64,000 nucleotides of DNA. Origin: Thioclava sp. JE_KL1 (lineage in GTDB: Bacteria > Pseudomonadota > Alphaproteobacteria > Rhodobacterales > Rhodobacteraceae). Positions 8,198 to 19,859 of the stretch are shown here, piece after piece. The position numbers and the translations under genes are program-made. The DNA lies in assembly GCF_009296265.1 (NCBI RefSeq), contig NZ_WBJS01000007.1:62001-126000 (forward strand). The letters run 5' to 3'. How positions within the stretch are numbered: the stretch's first letter is position 1; every line of letters begins with the position of its first letter. The notes below the pieces were generated by a model. The model saw only the letters and a program-made list of their open reading frames with translations. It did not search any database and was not told where the DNA came from.

Positions 8198-9265
8198 CTA
8201 TGCGGTGGCCGCTGGCGGGTGCAATCGCGAAAGGAAAAACATGAGCGTCGCGATGACCACGCTGCCGATGAACATCGCGGCGGCTCCGGCGGCCGTCACC
8301 GGCAGGGAATGGCCCGGCGCGCCGATCTCTCCGGCGAGCAGGAAACACATGTTGATGTCGATCCCCATCAGCGTGGTCCGGGGATGGGCGCGCAGCAGCG
8401 CACCGCCTGCGATGAAAGCGAAGGCGAGGATCAGAAGCTCGGTCTGATCGCCGCCCGACAGATGGGTGAGCCCGCGATAGGCGACGGCGGCCAGGACGCC
8501 AAGCGCGACACCGGGCACAAGGAAGCGCACGGCGGGGCGCGGATTCGGCATGGAGCCCAGCACCGAGGAGAAGACGATCACCGAAAGCGCGGCGGCTGTT
8601 GCGGCGGGGTGGGTGAAATGGGCGTCGATCAGGGTGGCCCCGCCGGTGAGCACCGCCACCGCCGCCATGCGCAGCCAAAGCTGCTGCACGAAATGCGGGT
8701 TCGGGCGCGGCGGCATCGGCGCGCGACGGGCGGGCGTGAAGAGCCAGTTCACCGCCGTCACCGAGATGACGCCCAGAAGGGTGCAGGCGACCCGGTCGAG
8801 CGCGAGCGGGATCGCATCCGCCCCCATCCCCAGCGCGGGCATCACCACCACGCCGATCGTGATCGCCATCAGCGTGAAGCCATAGGCCCAATGCGTCCCG
8901 ATCCGGTAGGCGATACCGACGCCGATGGCCGCCGTGAGTGCCACGGTCAGTGCGATTCCCGGCACGGGCAGCCATGTCAGAGCCGCGATCCCGATACCGG
9001 CGCCGACCAAGGTGCCTGCGACCCGCAGCACTGCGCGCAGGGCCATGTCTTCGCGATGGGGTTGGATCACGACCCAGACGGGCATGGCCGCCCAATAGAT
9101 ATTGGTCAGGCCCAGTAGCCGGGCGGCAGTCAGGGCAAGCGTCGCGGCGAGGAACAGCCGGGCGGCATAGGCAAGGGTGGAACTGGTCAAAGCGGGAACC
9201 TGAAATCGGTGGATCGCCGCGACATTAGCTTGTGCGCGGGCGGTCAGGAACCGCCCGGCGCGCAT
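8198..9265 (-). CDS. FUSC family inner-membrane protein
   Basis: 355-residue polytopic protein with two blocks of hydrophobic helices (about residues 30-165 and 195-345), each like the repeated FUSC/aromatic acid exporter fold. The segment IYWAAMPVWVVIQPHREDMALRA is characteristic. It is about half the length of full aromatic-acid exporters such as AaeB and resembles the shorter single-module proteins. Expected role is export of an aromatic or other organic acid; the substrate is unknown. Start is uncertain: ATG 9265 gives the longest form, TTG 9190 is a possible internal start closer to the first helix. Confidence 0.8.
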   Translation of the reverse strand: MRAGRFLTARAQANVAAIHRFQVPALTSSTLAYAARLFLAATLALTAARLLGLTNIYWAAMPVWVVIQPHREDMALRAVLRVAGTLVGAGIGIAALTWLPVPGIALTVALTAAIGVGIAYRIGTHWAYGFTLMAITIGVVVMPALGMGADAIPLALDRVACTLLGVISVTAVNWLFTPARRAPMPPRPNPHFVQQLWLRMAAVAVLTGGATLIDAHFTHPAATAAALSVIVFSSVLGSMPNPRPAVRFLVPGVALGVLAAVAYRGLTHLSGGDQTELLILAFAFIAGGALLRAHPRTTLMGIDINMCFLLAGEIGAPGHSLPVTAAGAAAMFIGSVVIATLMFFLSRLHPPAATA

Positions 9266-9291
9266 GTCCGCCCTGCGTCAGATCACAGAAC

Positions 9292-11454
<2,163 letters not shown>

Positions 11455-11536
11455 GAGGATCCTCCGGCATCGGCTTCGCCGCCCCTATTAGGCGAATATG
11501 TGCAGGGGGAAAAGAGAGGCCGGACGTTGCGGAAAG

Positions 11537-11565
11537 AAAAAACGCGAGGCCCGAAGGCCCCGCGT
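11537..11565 (-). terminator. Terminator after the exported 198-residue protein gene
   Basis: On the minus strand ACGCGGGGCC-TTCG-GGCCTCGCGT forms a long stem with a single mismatch and a TTCG tetraloop, followed by TTTTTT (the A run at 11537-11542). Confidence 0.85.
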
Positions 11566-11595
11566 CGTAAAAGCGCGTATCAAGTGTCGCCCGGA

Positions 11596-12192
11596 TTACG
11601 AGCGCATGTCCACCTGCGTCTCGAGATTGGTCAGCAGTTCGGACACGGTCCAGCCGAGTTTAACCTGACCATTGGCGGCTGCGCCTTTCGGCACGTTGAT
11701 CTTGAACAGCGACACGGTGGTGTCGAGCTTCGGCGAGGTGCGGATATAGACGGTGTCGTAGCCGTCATTCGCTTCGACCTTCTCGATCATGCCGATGATG
11801 TTGCCATCGACGCTCATCGCCTTGTCTTCGGCATTGGCGGCGGTTTTCATGCCCGTGATGCCGGCTTCGTCGGTCAGCTGGCGCTGCGCGGGGATCATTT
11901 CCTCGCCCATCGAGGTGCTGTCGAACATCGCGGTGCCGGTCTTCACGTCGGTGATGCCGTACTGGTCGGTCGACTCGAAGGTGTTCGAGGAGGTCACCGC
12001 GGGCGGCGTGCCCGTCGAGGTTTCCTGCCCCGGCACCGCGCCAACACGATAGTCGGCGATGCCGTAATATTGGCCGTCACCATTATTCGTGGAGGGCACT
12101 TTCGACAGGTCGAGGGCCGAAGCCGAACCTGCGATGGTCATCGCGCCAAGAAGAGCGGTCGAAGCGGCAAAGATGTTTTTCGCGGTAGTCAT
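11596..12192 (-). CDS. Exported protein of unknown function with a PRC-barrel-like C-terminus
   Basis: 198 residues with a Sec signal peptide (basic start, hydrophobic core, cleavage near SASA-LDL). The mature part begins with low-complexity, Thr/Ser-rich sequence, then a segment (about residues 120-185) of the form DGNIIGMIEKVEAND..DTVYIRT that resembles a PRC-barrel. PRC-barrels are small beta domains found in photosynthetic and RNA-processing proteins; the resemblance is weak and no function is claimed. AAAGGA sits upstream of ATG 12192 and a strong terminator follows, so it is a single-gene transcript. Confidence 0.75.
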   Translation of the reverse strand: MTTAKNIFAASTALLGAMTIAGSASALDLSKVPSTNNGDGQYYGIADYRVGAVPGQETSTGTPPAVTSSNTFESTDQYGITDVKTGTAMFDSTSMGEEMIPAQRQLTDEAGITGMKTAANAEDKAMSVDGNIIGMIEKVEANDGYDTVYIRTSPKLDTTVSLFKINVPKGAAANGQVKLGWTVSELLTNLETQVDMRS

Positions 12193-12618
12193 AACAGTAT
12201 CCTTTCAACTGGTTACTCAAGTGCTGCGCCGTTGCTGGCGTCGGGAAAGGAACGGGCTGAGCTGCCGAAAGTTCACTGAAATTTTTGTGAACGAGATCGT
12301 GGAATTTTAAATGAACCTAAGGGGATATTTGCGCGTAGGGCGGGGCTTGCGCGGTCGCGAGTGCGTGAAGTTGCGTGAGGTCGGGGCTGTTGGGAGGGGC
12401 TCTCGCGCCCTGCGTGAAAGCCGCATCTGGGCGTTGGGCAAAAAAAAGGCCGAGCAAAGCTCGGCCAAAGTCCAACAGGGAGGTAGAAGGTGCTGCGCCT
12501 TTCGGCACGGCCAACCCTTCTGAGCCTCATTTATGGGCAGTTTGTTAACGCATCAAGGGAAAACATGCTGCGGACGCATCATGGCCGGTATGCGTTGCGG
12601 TAAAGTCGCGGTGCAACC
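12193..12618. other. Non-coding stretch between exported protein gene and LysR gene
   Basis: Holds the promoter and leader of the exported-protein gene on its left part and the LysR terminator (12440-12466) in the middle. Short open frames here have no start signal or recognisable sequence. Nothing else is apparent. Confidence 0.6.
12440..12466 (-). terminator. Terminator of the minus-strand LysR gene
   Basis: GGCCGAGC-AAA-GCTCGGCC (12448-12466) is a perfect 8-bp stem. On the minus strand it is followed by a run of eight T residues. It lies about 150 bases past the LysR stop. Confidence 0.85.
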
Positions 12619-13521
12619 CTAGGTTGAATCGCCCGCCTGAAAGCGCCGATAGTTGGTGATTTCTTCCTGAATGAAGTCGCGGAACGCGGTCACACGGCGC
12701 GACGAGCGTAGCTCTTCGGGGTAGGCGAGGAAGATCGGGATCTCGACCGATTCCAGATCGGGCAGCACCCGCTGCAGGTCGTTGAAATCGGCGGTGAGGT
12801 AGTCGGGCAGGATGCCGATGCCGATATGGTTCAGCACGGCTTGCAGCACGCCGAAGTAGTTGTTCACCGTCAGCGTCGAGCTTTGATCGAAGGCCAGAAC
12901 CTGCCGCGCGAGCTGCGCGCCCGCCTGCACCTGCGGGGTGCGCGGGGTCTGGCAGATCAGGCGATGCTTGCGCAAATCCTCGATCTTTTCGGGCGAACCC
13001 CATTTCGCGAGATACTCGGAGGTCGCGTAGAGCCGCATCCGGATGTTCAGCAGGCGTTTGCGGATCAGGTCGGCCTGTGCGGGCTCTTTCATGCGCACGG
13101 CGACATCGGCCTCGCGCATCGGCAGGTCGAGAACCCGCTCCTCCAGCATGAGGTCGATTTTCAGATCGGGATACTTCTCGTAGAGCTTCGTCAGGCGCGG
13201 CGCGAGCCACAGCGTGCCGAAGCCCGTCGTGGTGGTCACGCGCAGCTCGCCGAACACTTCTTCTTCGCTGTCACGGATGCGTGCGGAGGCGCTATCGAGC
13301 TTTTTCGCCATCGACGAGGTGGCCTCGAACAGCAATTCGCCCTGCTCGGTGAGAATCAGTCCGCGGGCGTGACGGTGAAAAAGAGTCGTTCCGAGGGCCT
13401 CTTCGAGCGCCCGGATCTGTCTGCTCACGGCAGATTGAGACAGGTGCAGTGCGTCGCCGGCATGAGTCAAAGACCCTGCATCGGCCACTGCGTGGAAGAT
13501 TCTGAGCTTGTCCCAATCCAT
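12619..13521 (-). CDS. LysR family transcriptional regulator
   Basis: 300 residues. Residues 1-60 form the LysR winged helix-turn-helix (IFHAVADAGSLTHAGDALHLSQSAVSRQI), then the linker helix and a substrate-binding domain (FGTLWLAPRL, GIGILPDYL). ATG 13521 starts the conserved MDWDKLRIF; four upstream codon options lack support. It is divergent from the indolepyruvate ferredoxin oxidoreductase gene with about 157 bases between starts, the usual arrangement for a LysR protein controlling its neighbour. Confidence 0.92.
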   Translation of the reverse strand: MDWDKLRIFHAVADAGSLTHAGDALHLSQSAVSRQIRALEEALGTTLFHRHARGLILTEQGELLFEATSSMAKKLDSASARIRDSEEEVFGELRVTTTTGFGTLWLAPRLTKLYEKYPDLKIDLMLEERVLDLPMREADVAVRMKEPAQADLIRKRLLNIRMRLYATSEYLAKWGSPEKIEDLRKHRLICQTPRTPQVQAGAQLARQVLAFDQSSTLTVNNYFGVLQAVLNHIGIGILPDYLTADFNDLQRVLPDLESVEIPIFLAYPEELRSSRRVTAFRDFIQEEITNYRRFQAGDST

Positions 13522-13678
13522 CAAGGTCACTTTCGCTTTATCATCTGCTGTTCCGCGCAAGTTTCTTTACATTAATCTCGAGGATTTACGAAACCGCTAA
13601 GTAACAATTTTCCGCTTTCTAGGTCAGATATTATGACCTACCATGTCTCCATGCCCAGTTAGCAAGGGGAGGTGCTTA

Positions 13679-16600
13679 ATGGGAAGGCAAGAAATATCCC
13701 TAGCGGATCGGTTCGACCTTACGAAATCTCCGGTTTTGCTGAACGGGACGCAGGCTTTGGTGCGTCTCGTTCTGGCTCAGGCCGCGCGCGACAAGGCGGC
13801 GGGACTGCATACGGCCGGCTATGTGACAGGCTATCGCGGTTCGCCGCTCGGCGCTGTCGATTTGCAGATGGCGCGCGCCAAGACCGTGCTGGAAGAGAGC
13901 GATGTTCGCTTCGAGCCGGGCCTAAACGAAGACCTCGCGGCCACCGCACTGTGGGGCTCGCAGCAGGCGGAATTGCGCGGCGAAGGCAAATATGACGGCG
14001 TTTTCGGCCTCTGGTACGGCAAAGGGCCGGGCGTCGATCGCTCTGGCGATGTGATGCGCCACGCCAATATGGCGGGCACGTCGAAATACGGCGGCGTCCT
14101 GATGGCGATGGGCGACGACCACACCGGCGAATCCTCGACCGTGCTGCATCAGTCCGACTGGGCGATGGTCGATGCTTACATGCCGGTTCTGTCGCCCGCG
14201 GGCGTTCAGGAAATTCTCGATTTCGGTCTCTATGGCTATGCGCTGAGCCGCTTCGCCGGGGTCTGGGTCGGTCTGAAAACGATGAAGGATACGGTCGAAG
14301 CGACGGCAGTCGTCGACGGCGATCCCTTCCGTCAAGATTTCGTGATCCCGGACTTCAAGATGCCCGAAGGCGGGCTGAACATCCGTCTCGGCGACACGCC
14401 GGTGGCGCAAGAAGCGCGGATGATCGACTTCAAACGCTACGCCGCCGAGGCCTTCGCTCGTGCGAACCGCATCGACAATCGCGTCTGGGGCAAGCCCGGG
14501 GCGAAGATCGGTCTGGTGGCGGCAGGCAAGAACTGGCTCGACCTGACCCATGCGCTCTCGCTTCTGGGGATCGACGAGGCTCAGGCCGAACGGCTCGGCA
14601 TCACCACCTACAAGATCGGCCAGACCTTCCCGCTCGACATGACCTCGTTCCATGAATGGGCCGAGGGGCTGGAGCTGATCATCGTCGTCGAGGAAAAGCG
14701 CAAGCTGATCGAGGTGCAGGTCAAGGAGGCTATCTTCGACGACCGTCGTGGTCGCCGCGTCTATGGCTGGCACAAGGGCGACACCTGGGAGAATGGCCGT
14801 CAGGTGGAGCTGTTCCCGACGCGCTATGCGCTCGACCCGGTGATGATCGCGCGCAAACTGGGTGACATCTTCATCGAAGAGGGCCGCGGCACGGATGCGA
14901 TCAAGGCAGGTATCGAGAAGATCGAAGCCGCCCAACGCGCCGACAACGCGCCCGAAATTGCGACCCGCACGCCGTGGTATTGCTCGGGCTGTCCGCATAA
15001 CAGCTCGACCAAAGTGCCCGAGGGCGAGCGCGCCTATGCCGGGATCGGCTGTCACTACATGGTGCAGTGGATGGGCCGGAACACCGAAGGCTTCACCCAT
15101 ATGGGCGGCGAGGGCGTGAACTGGGTCGGTGAGGCTCCGTTCTCGACGCGTGAGCATATGTTCCAGAACCTTGGCGACGGCACCTACAATCACTCGGGTG
15201 CGCAGGCGATCCGGGCGGCTTTGGCGGCCGGTACCAACATCACCTACAAAATTCTGTTCAACGACGCGGTCGCGATGACCGGCGGTCAGGAGAACGAGGG
15301 TGGGCTGACCGCGCAGCAGATCGCGTCTGAGATCGTGGCGATGGGCGTAAAGCCGGTCGTGGTGGTCTATGACGAGAAGGAAGAGCTGGACCTGTCCACC
15401 TTCCCCGCGGGCGTCGAGAAGGTCGAACGGGCCGAATTGATGGCCGTGCAGAAACGTCTGGCGAAGACGAAAGGCGTCTCGGCGCTGATCTATGTCCAGA
15501 CCTGCGCCGCCGAGAAGCGCCGCCGCCGCAAGCGCGGCAAGTTCCCCGATCCGGACAAGCGCGTCTTCATCAACACGGATGTCTGCGAAGGCTGCGGCGA
15601 TTGCGGGGTGCAGTCGAACTGCGTCTCGATCGTGCCGGAAGAGACCGAGCTGGGCACCAAGCGCGCGATCGACCAGTCGTCGTGCAACAAGGACTTCCGT
15701 TGCCTCGACGGGTTCTGCCCGAGCTTTGTGACGCTGCACGGGGCGAAGGTGAAGAAGGCCGAGGCGCAGGCGCTCGACCTGCCGGACCTGCCCGAGCCCA
15801 CACTGCCCGCGATCGACGGCACTCATAACGTGGTGATCACCGGCGTCGGCGGCACGGGCGTCGTGACCATCGGCGCGGTGTTGGCGATGGCCGCGCATAT
15901 CGACGGTAAGGGCGCGGGCATGATGGAGATGGCCGGTCTCGCCCAGAAGGGCGGGGCGGTGCATATCCACCTGCGCATCGCGAACAAGCCCGAGGATATC
16001 TCGGCGATCCGTGTCGCCGTGGGCGAGGCCGATTGCGTGATCGGCGGCGATCTGGTGGTCTCCGCCGGAGCCAAGACGCTGGGGTTGATGACGACGGGCC
16101 GCACCGGTGCGGTCATCAACAGCCACGAGATCGTCACCGGCGAGTTCACCCGCAACCGCGACTTCCGCCTGCCGGGCGAACAGCTTCGGCTAAGCCTCGA
16201 GGCGCGGCTGAAGGACCGCGTGGCCTTTGCCGATACGTCGGAACTGGCGCGGCAGATGCTGGGCGACTCGATCTACTCGAACATGGTGGTGCTGGGGGCT
16301 GCGTGGCAGCAAGGCTACGTGCCGCTGAGTCTCGAGGCGATCTTCGAGGCGATCGATCTGAACGGTGCCAAACCCGCCGAGAACAAGCGCGCCTTCGATC
16401 TCGGGCGCTGGGCGATGGCTTTCCCGGCAGAAGCCGAGAAGGCGATGGCGGCGGAGGTCGTGAAGGCCCCGGTCGATCCGGTCGAGTTCCGGGCCAACCA
16501 TCTCGTCGACTACCAGAACAAGCGTCTCGCGAAGCGTTTCCGCAAACTGGTGGACGAGGCACCGTCGGAGCTGCGTGAATCCGTCGCGAAGGGCTATCAT

Positions 16601-17089
16601 AAGGTCTTGGCCTATAAGGACGAATACGAGGTCGCGCGGCTGCATCTGTCCACGGCAGAGAAGGCGCGGGCCGAGTTCGAGGGCGATTTCGAGATGCACT
16701 TCCATCTCGCCCCGCCGATCCTGTCCAAGGAAGGCTCGGACGGTCGCCCGAAAAAGCGCGAATTCGGCCCCGGCATGGAGCGCAACTTCCGTCTTCTGGC
16801 GAAGCTCAAGGGACTGCGCGGCACGCCGTTCGATCCCTTCGGCTATGCCACGGAGCGCAAGATGGAGCGCGCGCTGATCAAGCAATACGAGGCCGACATG
16901 GCCGAAGTGCTGCCCAAGGTCACGCCGGCGACGATGGAGATCGCGCGCGAACTGGCCGAGCTGCCGCTGACCATCCGGGGCTTCGGCCCGGTCAAGGCAC
17001 AGGCCGAGCAAATGGCGGCGAAGCGGCGCGAGGAATTGCTCGCCGTTTTCCGCGCAGGCGGTACTCCGCAGAAAATGGCTGCCGAGTGA
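13679..17089 (+). CDS. Indolepyruvate ferredoxin oxidoreductase (fused subunits)
   Basis: 1136-residue oxidoreductase of the 2-oxoacid:ferredoxin type. Aryl pyruvates from Phe, Tyr or Trp transamination are decarboxylated to the aryl-acetyl-CoA with reduction of ferredoxin. The N-terminal half carries pyrimidine- and TPP-binding modules (a CSGCPHNSS motif near residue 440). A cysteine-rich Fe-S stretch follows (CEGCGDCG near 635 through CNKDFRCLDGFCPS near 680). The C-terminal half begins with the gamma-type domain GVGGTGVVTIGAVLAMAA. Start ATG 13679 follows AAGGGGAGGTG. Archaeal enzymes have two chains; the single-chain form is usual in alpha- and betaproteobacteria. A phenylacetate pathway would be the natural next step but is not in the window. 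Confidence 0.93.
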   Translation: MGRQEISLADRFDLTKSPVLLNGTQALVRLVLAQAARDKAAGLHTAGYVTGYRGSPLGAVDLQMARAKTVLEESDVRFEPGLNEDLAATALWGSQQAELRGEGKYDGVFGLWYGKGPGVDRSGDVMRHANMAGTSKYGGVLMAMGDDHTGESSTVLHQSDWAMVDAYMPVLSPAGVQEILDFGLYGYALSRFAGVWVGLKTMKDTVEATAVVDGDPFRQDFVIPDFKMPEGGLNIRLGDTPVAQEARMIDFKRYAAEAFARANRIDNRVWGKPGAKIGLVAAGKNWLDLTHALSLLGIDEAQAERLGITTYKIGQTFPLDMTSFHEWAEGLELIIVVEEKRKLIEVQVKEAIFDDRRGRRVYGWHKGDTWENGRQVELFPTRYALDPVMIARKLGDIFIEEGRGTDAIKAGIEKIEAAQRADNAPEIATRTPWYCSGCPHNSSTKVPEGERAYAGIGCHYMVQWMGRNTEGFTHMGGEGVNWVGEAPFSTREHMFQNLGDGTYNHSGAQAIRAALAAGTNITYKILFNDAVAMTGGQENEGGLTAQQIASEIVAMGVKPVVVVYDEKEELDLSTFPAGVEKVERAELMAVQKRLAKTKGVSALIYVQTCAAEKRRRRKRGKFPDPDKRVFINTDVCEGCGDCGVQSNCVSIVPEETELGTKRAIDQSSCNKDFRCLDGFCPSFVTLHGAKVKKAEAQALDLPDLPEPTLPAIDGTHNVVITGVGGTGVVTIGAVLAMAAHIDGKGAGMMEMAGLAQKGGAVHIHLRIANKPEDISAIRVAVGEADCVIGGDLVVSAGAKTLGLMTTGRTGAVINSHEIVTGEFTRNRDFRLPGEQLRLSLEARLKDRVAFADTSELARQMLGDSIYSNMVVLGAAWQQGYVPLSLEAIFEAIDLNGAKPAENKRAFDLGRWAMAFPAEAEKAMAAEVVKAPVDPVEFRANHLVDYQNKRLAKRFRKLVDEAPSELRESVAKGYHKVLAYKDEYEVARLHLSTAEKARAEFEGDFEMHFHLAPPILSKEGSDGRPKKREFGPGMERNFRLLAKLKGLRGTPFDPFGYATERKMERALIKQYEADMAEVLPKVTPATMEIARELAELPLTIRGFGPVKAQAEQMAAKRREELLAVFRAGGTPQKMAAE

Positions 17090-17166
17090 GGGCTGTCATC
17101 TGAGTGTCGTACCTTCGTGACATGGCGCTGGCAGAGTGAAGCCAGCCCATGTTGCCGAGGTTCGAG

Positions 17167-18069
17167 ATGACCGCCACCCCGATGGCCCCCCGGACGCCTG
17201 TCCGCCACGCCACACAGGAAATCTCATATGCTTGGTCCGCGCGCTCGAAAGGCGCGCGGGTTCTGATCCGCGCGATGGAGAACGCGACCGGGCGGATCGG
17301 TCTGATCAAACGCGCACGCGGCTACGAGCACGACATCGCGCAAGGCGCGGATTTCTGGCAGGTGATGGCCGAGCGCTACGGGCTGCAGATCGATGTGACC
17401 CGCGGCGCGCTGACGAATATCCCGCAGACCGGGCCGTTGGTGCTGATCGCCAACCACCCTTACGGCATTCTCGACGGGTTGATCATGGGCCTGTTGCTGT
17501 CGCGCATCCGCGGCGACTTTCGCATCCTCGCCCATAACGTCTTCAAGCGCGCCGAAGAGATCGACCGGATCATTCTGCCGGTGGATTTCTCCGAGACCAA
17601 AGACGCCATGAAAGCGAACCTTCGCACCCGCGCCGAGGCCCTGCGCTACCTCGGCGACGGCGGTGCGATCGGGGTGTTTCCGGGCGGCACGGTCTCGACC
17701 GCGGCCAAGCCCTTCGGTGCGCCGATGGATCCGGGCTGGCGCAATTTCACCGCCAAGATGATCGCGAAATCCGATGCGACCGTGGTGCCGGTCTTCTTCG
17801 AGGGCCATAACAGCCGTCTGTTCCAGCTGGCGAGCCATCTGCACTACAGCCTGCGCATGGGGCTGATGATCCGCGAGTTCAAACGCCACGCCAGTCGCCC
17901 GGTGCGGCTCTGCGTCGGTGAGCCGATCCCGCAGGTCGATCTCGCACCGCTGCGTGAGAGCCCGAAACAGATGATGGATTTCCTGCGCCGTGCGACGTAT
18001 GACTTGTCGCCGACTCCCTTGAAGTCTTACGGCTATGGCTTCGAGTTCGAGGCGAAATATAGAAACTGA
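17167..18069 (+). CDS. Lysophospholipid acyltransferase family protein (PlsC-like)
   Basis: 300 residues with the acyltransferase motif I variant NHPYGILDG (His-X4-Asp becomes H-PYGIL-D), motif [12 protein letters not shown], and [11 protein letters not shown] as motif IV. Members transfer acyl groups to glycerophospholipids or to ornithine lipids; a position near no other lipid gene leaves the substrate open. ATG 17167 has GAGG six bases upstream and is preferred to ATG 17149. Not part of a clear operon. Confidence 0.87.
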   Translation: MTATPMAPRTPVRHATQEISYAWSARSKGARVLIRAMENATGRIGLIKRARGYEHDIAQGADFWQVMAERYGLQIDVTRGALTNIPQTGPLVLIANHPYGILDGLIMGLLLSRIRGDFRILAHNVFKRAEEIDRIILPVDFSETKDAMKANLRTRAEALRYLGDGGAIGVFPGGTVSTAAKPFGAPMDPGWRNFTAKMIAKSDATVVPVFFEGHNSRLFQLASHLHYSLRMGLMIREFKRHASRPVRLCVGEPIPQVDLAPLRESPKQMMDFLRRATYDLSPTPLKSYGYGFEFEAKYRN

Positions 18070-18109
18070 CCGGCGCCTGTTGCGGCCCGGACGGGCGAGG
18101 GGCGCGAGC

Positions 18110-18922
18110 ATGGCAGTAGGCGTTTTCGATTCAGGTCTGGGCGGGCTGACGGTCTATGATGCCTGCGCCAAGCGGCTGCCGGACATGGCCTTTTGCTATT
18201 ATGGCGATAACGCCCATGCGCCTTACGGGGTGCGCGATGCCGATGACATCTTCAACCTGACCTGCGCGGGCGTCGAGCGCCTGTGGGAAGAGGGCTGCGA
18301 TCTGGTGATCCTCGCCTGTAACACCGCCTCTGCCGCCGCGCTGAAACGGATGCAGGAGACCTGGATCCCCGAGGGCAAGCGTGTGCTGGGCGTCTTCGTG
18401 CCGATGATCGAGGCGCTGACCGAACGCAAATGGGGCGACAACTCCCCGCCGCGCGAAGTGGCGGTGAAACATGTGGCGCTGTTTGCGACGCCCGCGACGG
18501 TGGCGAGCCGCGCGTTCCAGCGCGAACTGGCCTTCCGCGCGATTGGGGTCGATGTCGAAGCGCAACCCTGCGGCGGCGTGGTCGATGCGATCGAGACCGG
18601 CGACGAGATTCTCGCCGAGGCGCTGGTGAAGTCCCATGTGGAGGCGCTCAAGCGTCGGATGCCGAAGCCCGAAGCCGCGATCCTCGGCTGCACCCATTAC
18701 CCGCTGATGCAGAAGACCTTCCAGGAAGCGCTGGGCCCGAGCGTGGACGTCTACAGCCAAGCCAATCTGGTGGCCGAAAGCCTCGCGGATTACCTCGAGC
18801 GTCGCCCCGAATTCAGAGGCGCGGGCACGGAATCGAAATTCCTGACAACGGGCGATCCGGCCTCGGTCTCGAGCCACGCGACGCAATTCCTGCGCTACGC
18901 GATCCGGTTCGAGGCGGCCTGA
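18110..18922 (+). CDS. murI: Glutamate racemase
   Basis: Supplies D-glutamate for peptidoglycan. 270 residues. Seen: [12 protein letters not shown] at the N-terminus, the first catalytic cysteine in LACNTAS (Cys70) and the second in LGCTHYPLM (Cys194), the two-base racemase arrangement. ATG 18110 lies 40 bases after the acyltransferase stop with GCGAGGGGCG upstream, so co-transcription is likely. Confidence 0.95.
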   Translation: MAVGVFDSGLGGLTVYDACAKRLPDMAFCYYGDNAHAPYGVRDADDIFNLTCAGVERLWEEGCDLVILACNTASAAALKRMQETWIPEGKRVLGVFVPMIEALTERKWGDNSPPREVAVKHVALFATPATVASRAFQRELAFRAIGVDVEAQPCGGVVDAIETGDEILAEALVKSHVEALKRRMPKPEAAILGCTHYPLMQKTFQEALGPSVDVYSQANLVAESLADYLERRPEFRGAGTESKFLTTGDPASVSSHATQFLRYAIRFEAA

Positions 18923-18940
18923 GCCGCCGCGCCTCAGGGG

Positions 18941-19756
18941 TCAGCCGAAACGGTTTTCGCCGTATGTACCCCTGAGCAGCATGAAGACGAAGAGCATGAT
19001 GCCCCAAACCAGCATCAAAATGGCCCAGAGCATCGTCAGCATCCCCATCGACGCGAAAATGGCGTCCGGGTCTCGGATGCCCGAGGAGATGGCGAGGAAG
19101 GCGATCACGAAGCCCCCCAGGAAGCTCATCAGGATATAAAGCCCGAACCACCAGCCAGAGCGGTTGGTGTCATGTAGCCGGCGCACCGTTACCGAGACCG
19201 AGGGCAGGAAGGTCGCGATGGAGATCACCGCGCTGATTGCCGCCCCGTCCTGACCCATCGAGGCTTCCGCAAGGCCGCCTGCGAACCCTGCGAGCGTCAC
19301 GAACAGCACGAACCACCAATATTCCGACCGGCTCGCCCGGCCTTTGAAGGTCACGTATTTCCGGAAGCAGACCTTGATCGCCTCGAAGAAGCCGCGCGAA
19401 GGCGCCCCGGCATACATCCCGTCCGAGCCAATCCCGCGCTTCGCGCGCTCGCGTTCGATCGAGGCATCGGCATAGGCGCGGGGATCGGCGGAGGAGAGCT
19501 TGCCCTCCTGCTGATGGCGCTGCGCAATGCGGGCCGCGTAATTCGTCGCGCCGCTATGCGGGTCGGCGCCCGTGGCCGAGGTTTCCCGCGGGCGTCGGAA
19601 GAAGTGATCGCCCGCAGGCTCCCATCCTTCCATTCCGTCTTGCCAAACCATCGTTTCGGGCTTGATACGACCTGCCCGCACCATATCCGTCATATGTTCT
19701 GCGGGGAACGGACCGACGGGATCTTTCCCATCGGCGTAATACCACTGCTCTGCCAC
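18941..19756 (-). CDS. GYF_2 and DUF805 domain membrane protein
   Basis: 271 residues. N-terminal GYF_2-like domain ([13 protein letters not shown] through [13 protein letters not shown], residues 5-50), a charged linker, then a DUF805 domain with four hydrophobic helices and its hallmark segments [12 protein letters not shown] and [13 protein letters not shown]. Both domains are common in membrane proteins of unknown function; the GYF-like domain may bind proline-rich partners. Convergent with murI with only 18 bases between stops and no obvious terminator. Confidence 0.87.
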   Translation of the reverse strand: MAEQWYYADGKDPVGPFPAEHMTDMVRAGRIKPETMVWQDGMEGWEPAGDHFFRRPRETSATGADPHSGATNYAARIAQRHQQEGKLSSADPRAYADASIERERAKRGIGSDGMYAGAPSRGFFEAIKVCFRKYVTFKGRASRSEYWWFVLFVTLAGFAGGLAEASMGQDGAAISAVISIATFLPSVSVTVRRLHDTNRSGWWFGLYILMSFLGGFVIAFLAISSGIRDPDAIFASMGMLTMLWAILMLVWGIMLFVFMLLRGTYGENRFG

Positions 19757-19859
19757 GGCCTGCCTCGTTCACTGTCGGTCGTCACCCCGGTTCACACGGA
19801 GTTTATTTGAGTGTGAGCTTAGGGTAAGGGAGAGCCGAGCGACAAGCGCGGAGGTTGAT

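Noticed and set aside
13922-16126. Long minus-strand open frame inside the indolepyruvate oxidoreductase gene
   Set aside because: Antisense shadow of a certain gene; no ribosome-binding site and no recognisable domain.
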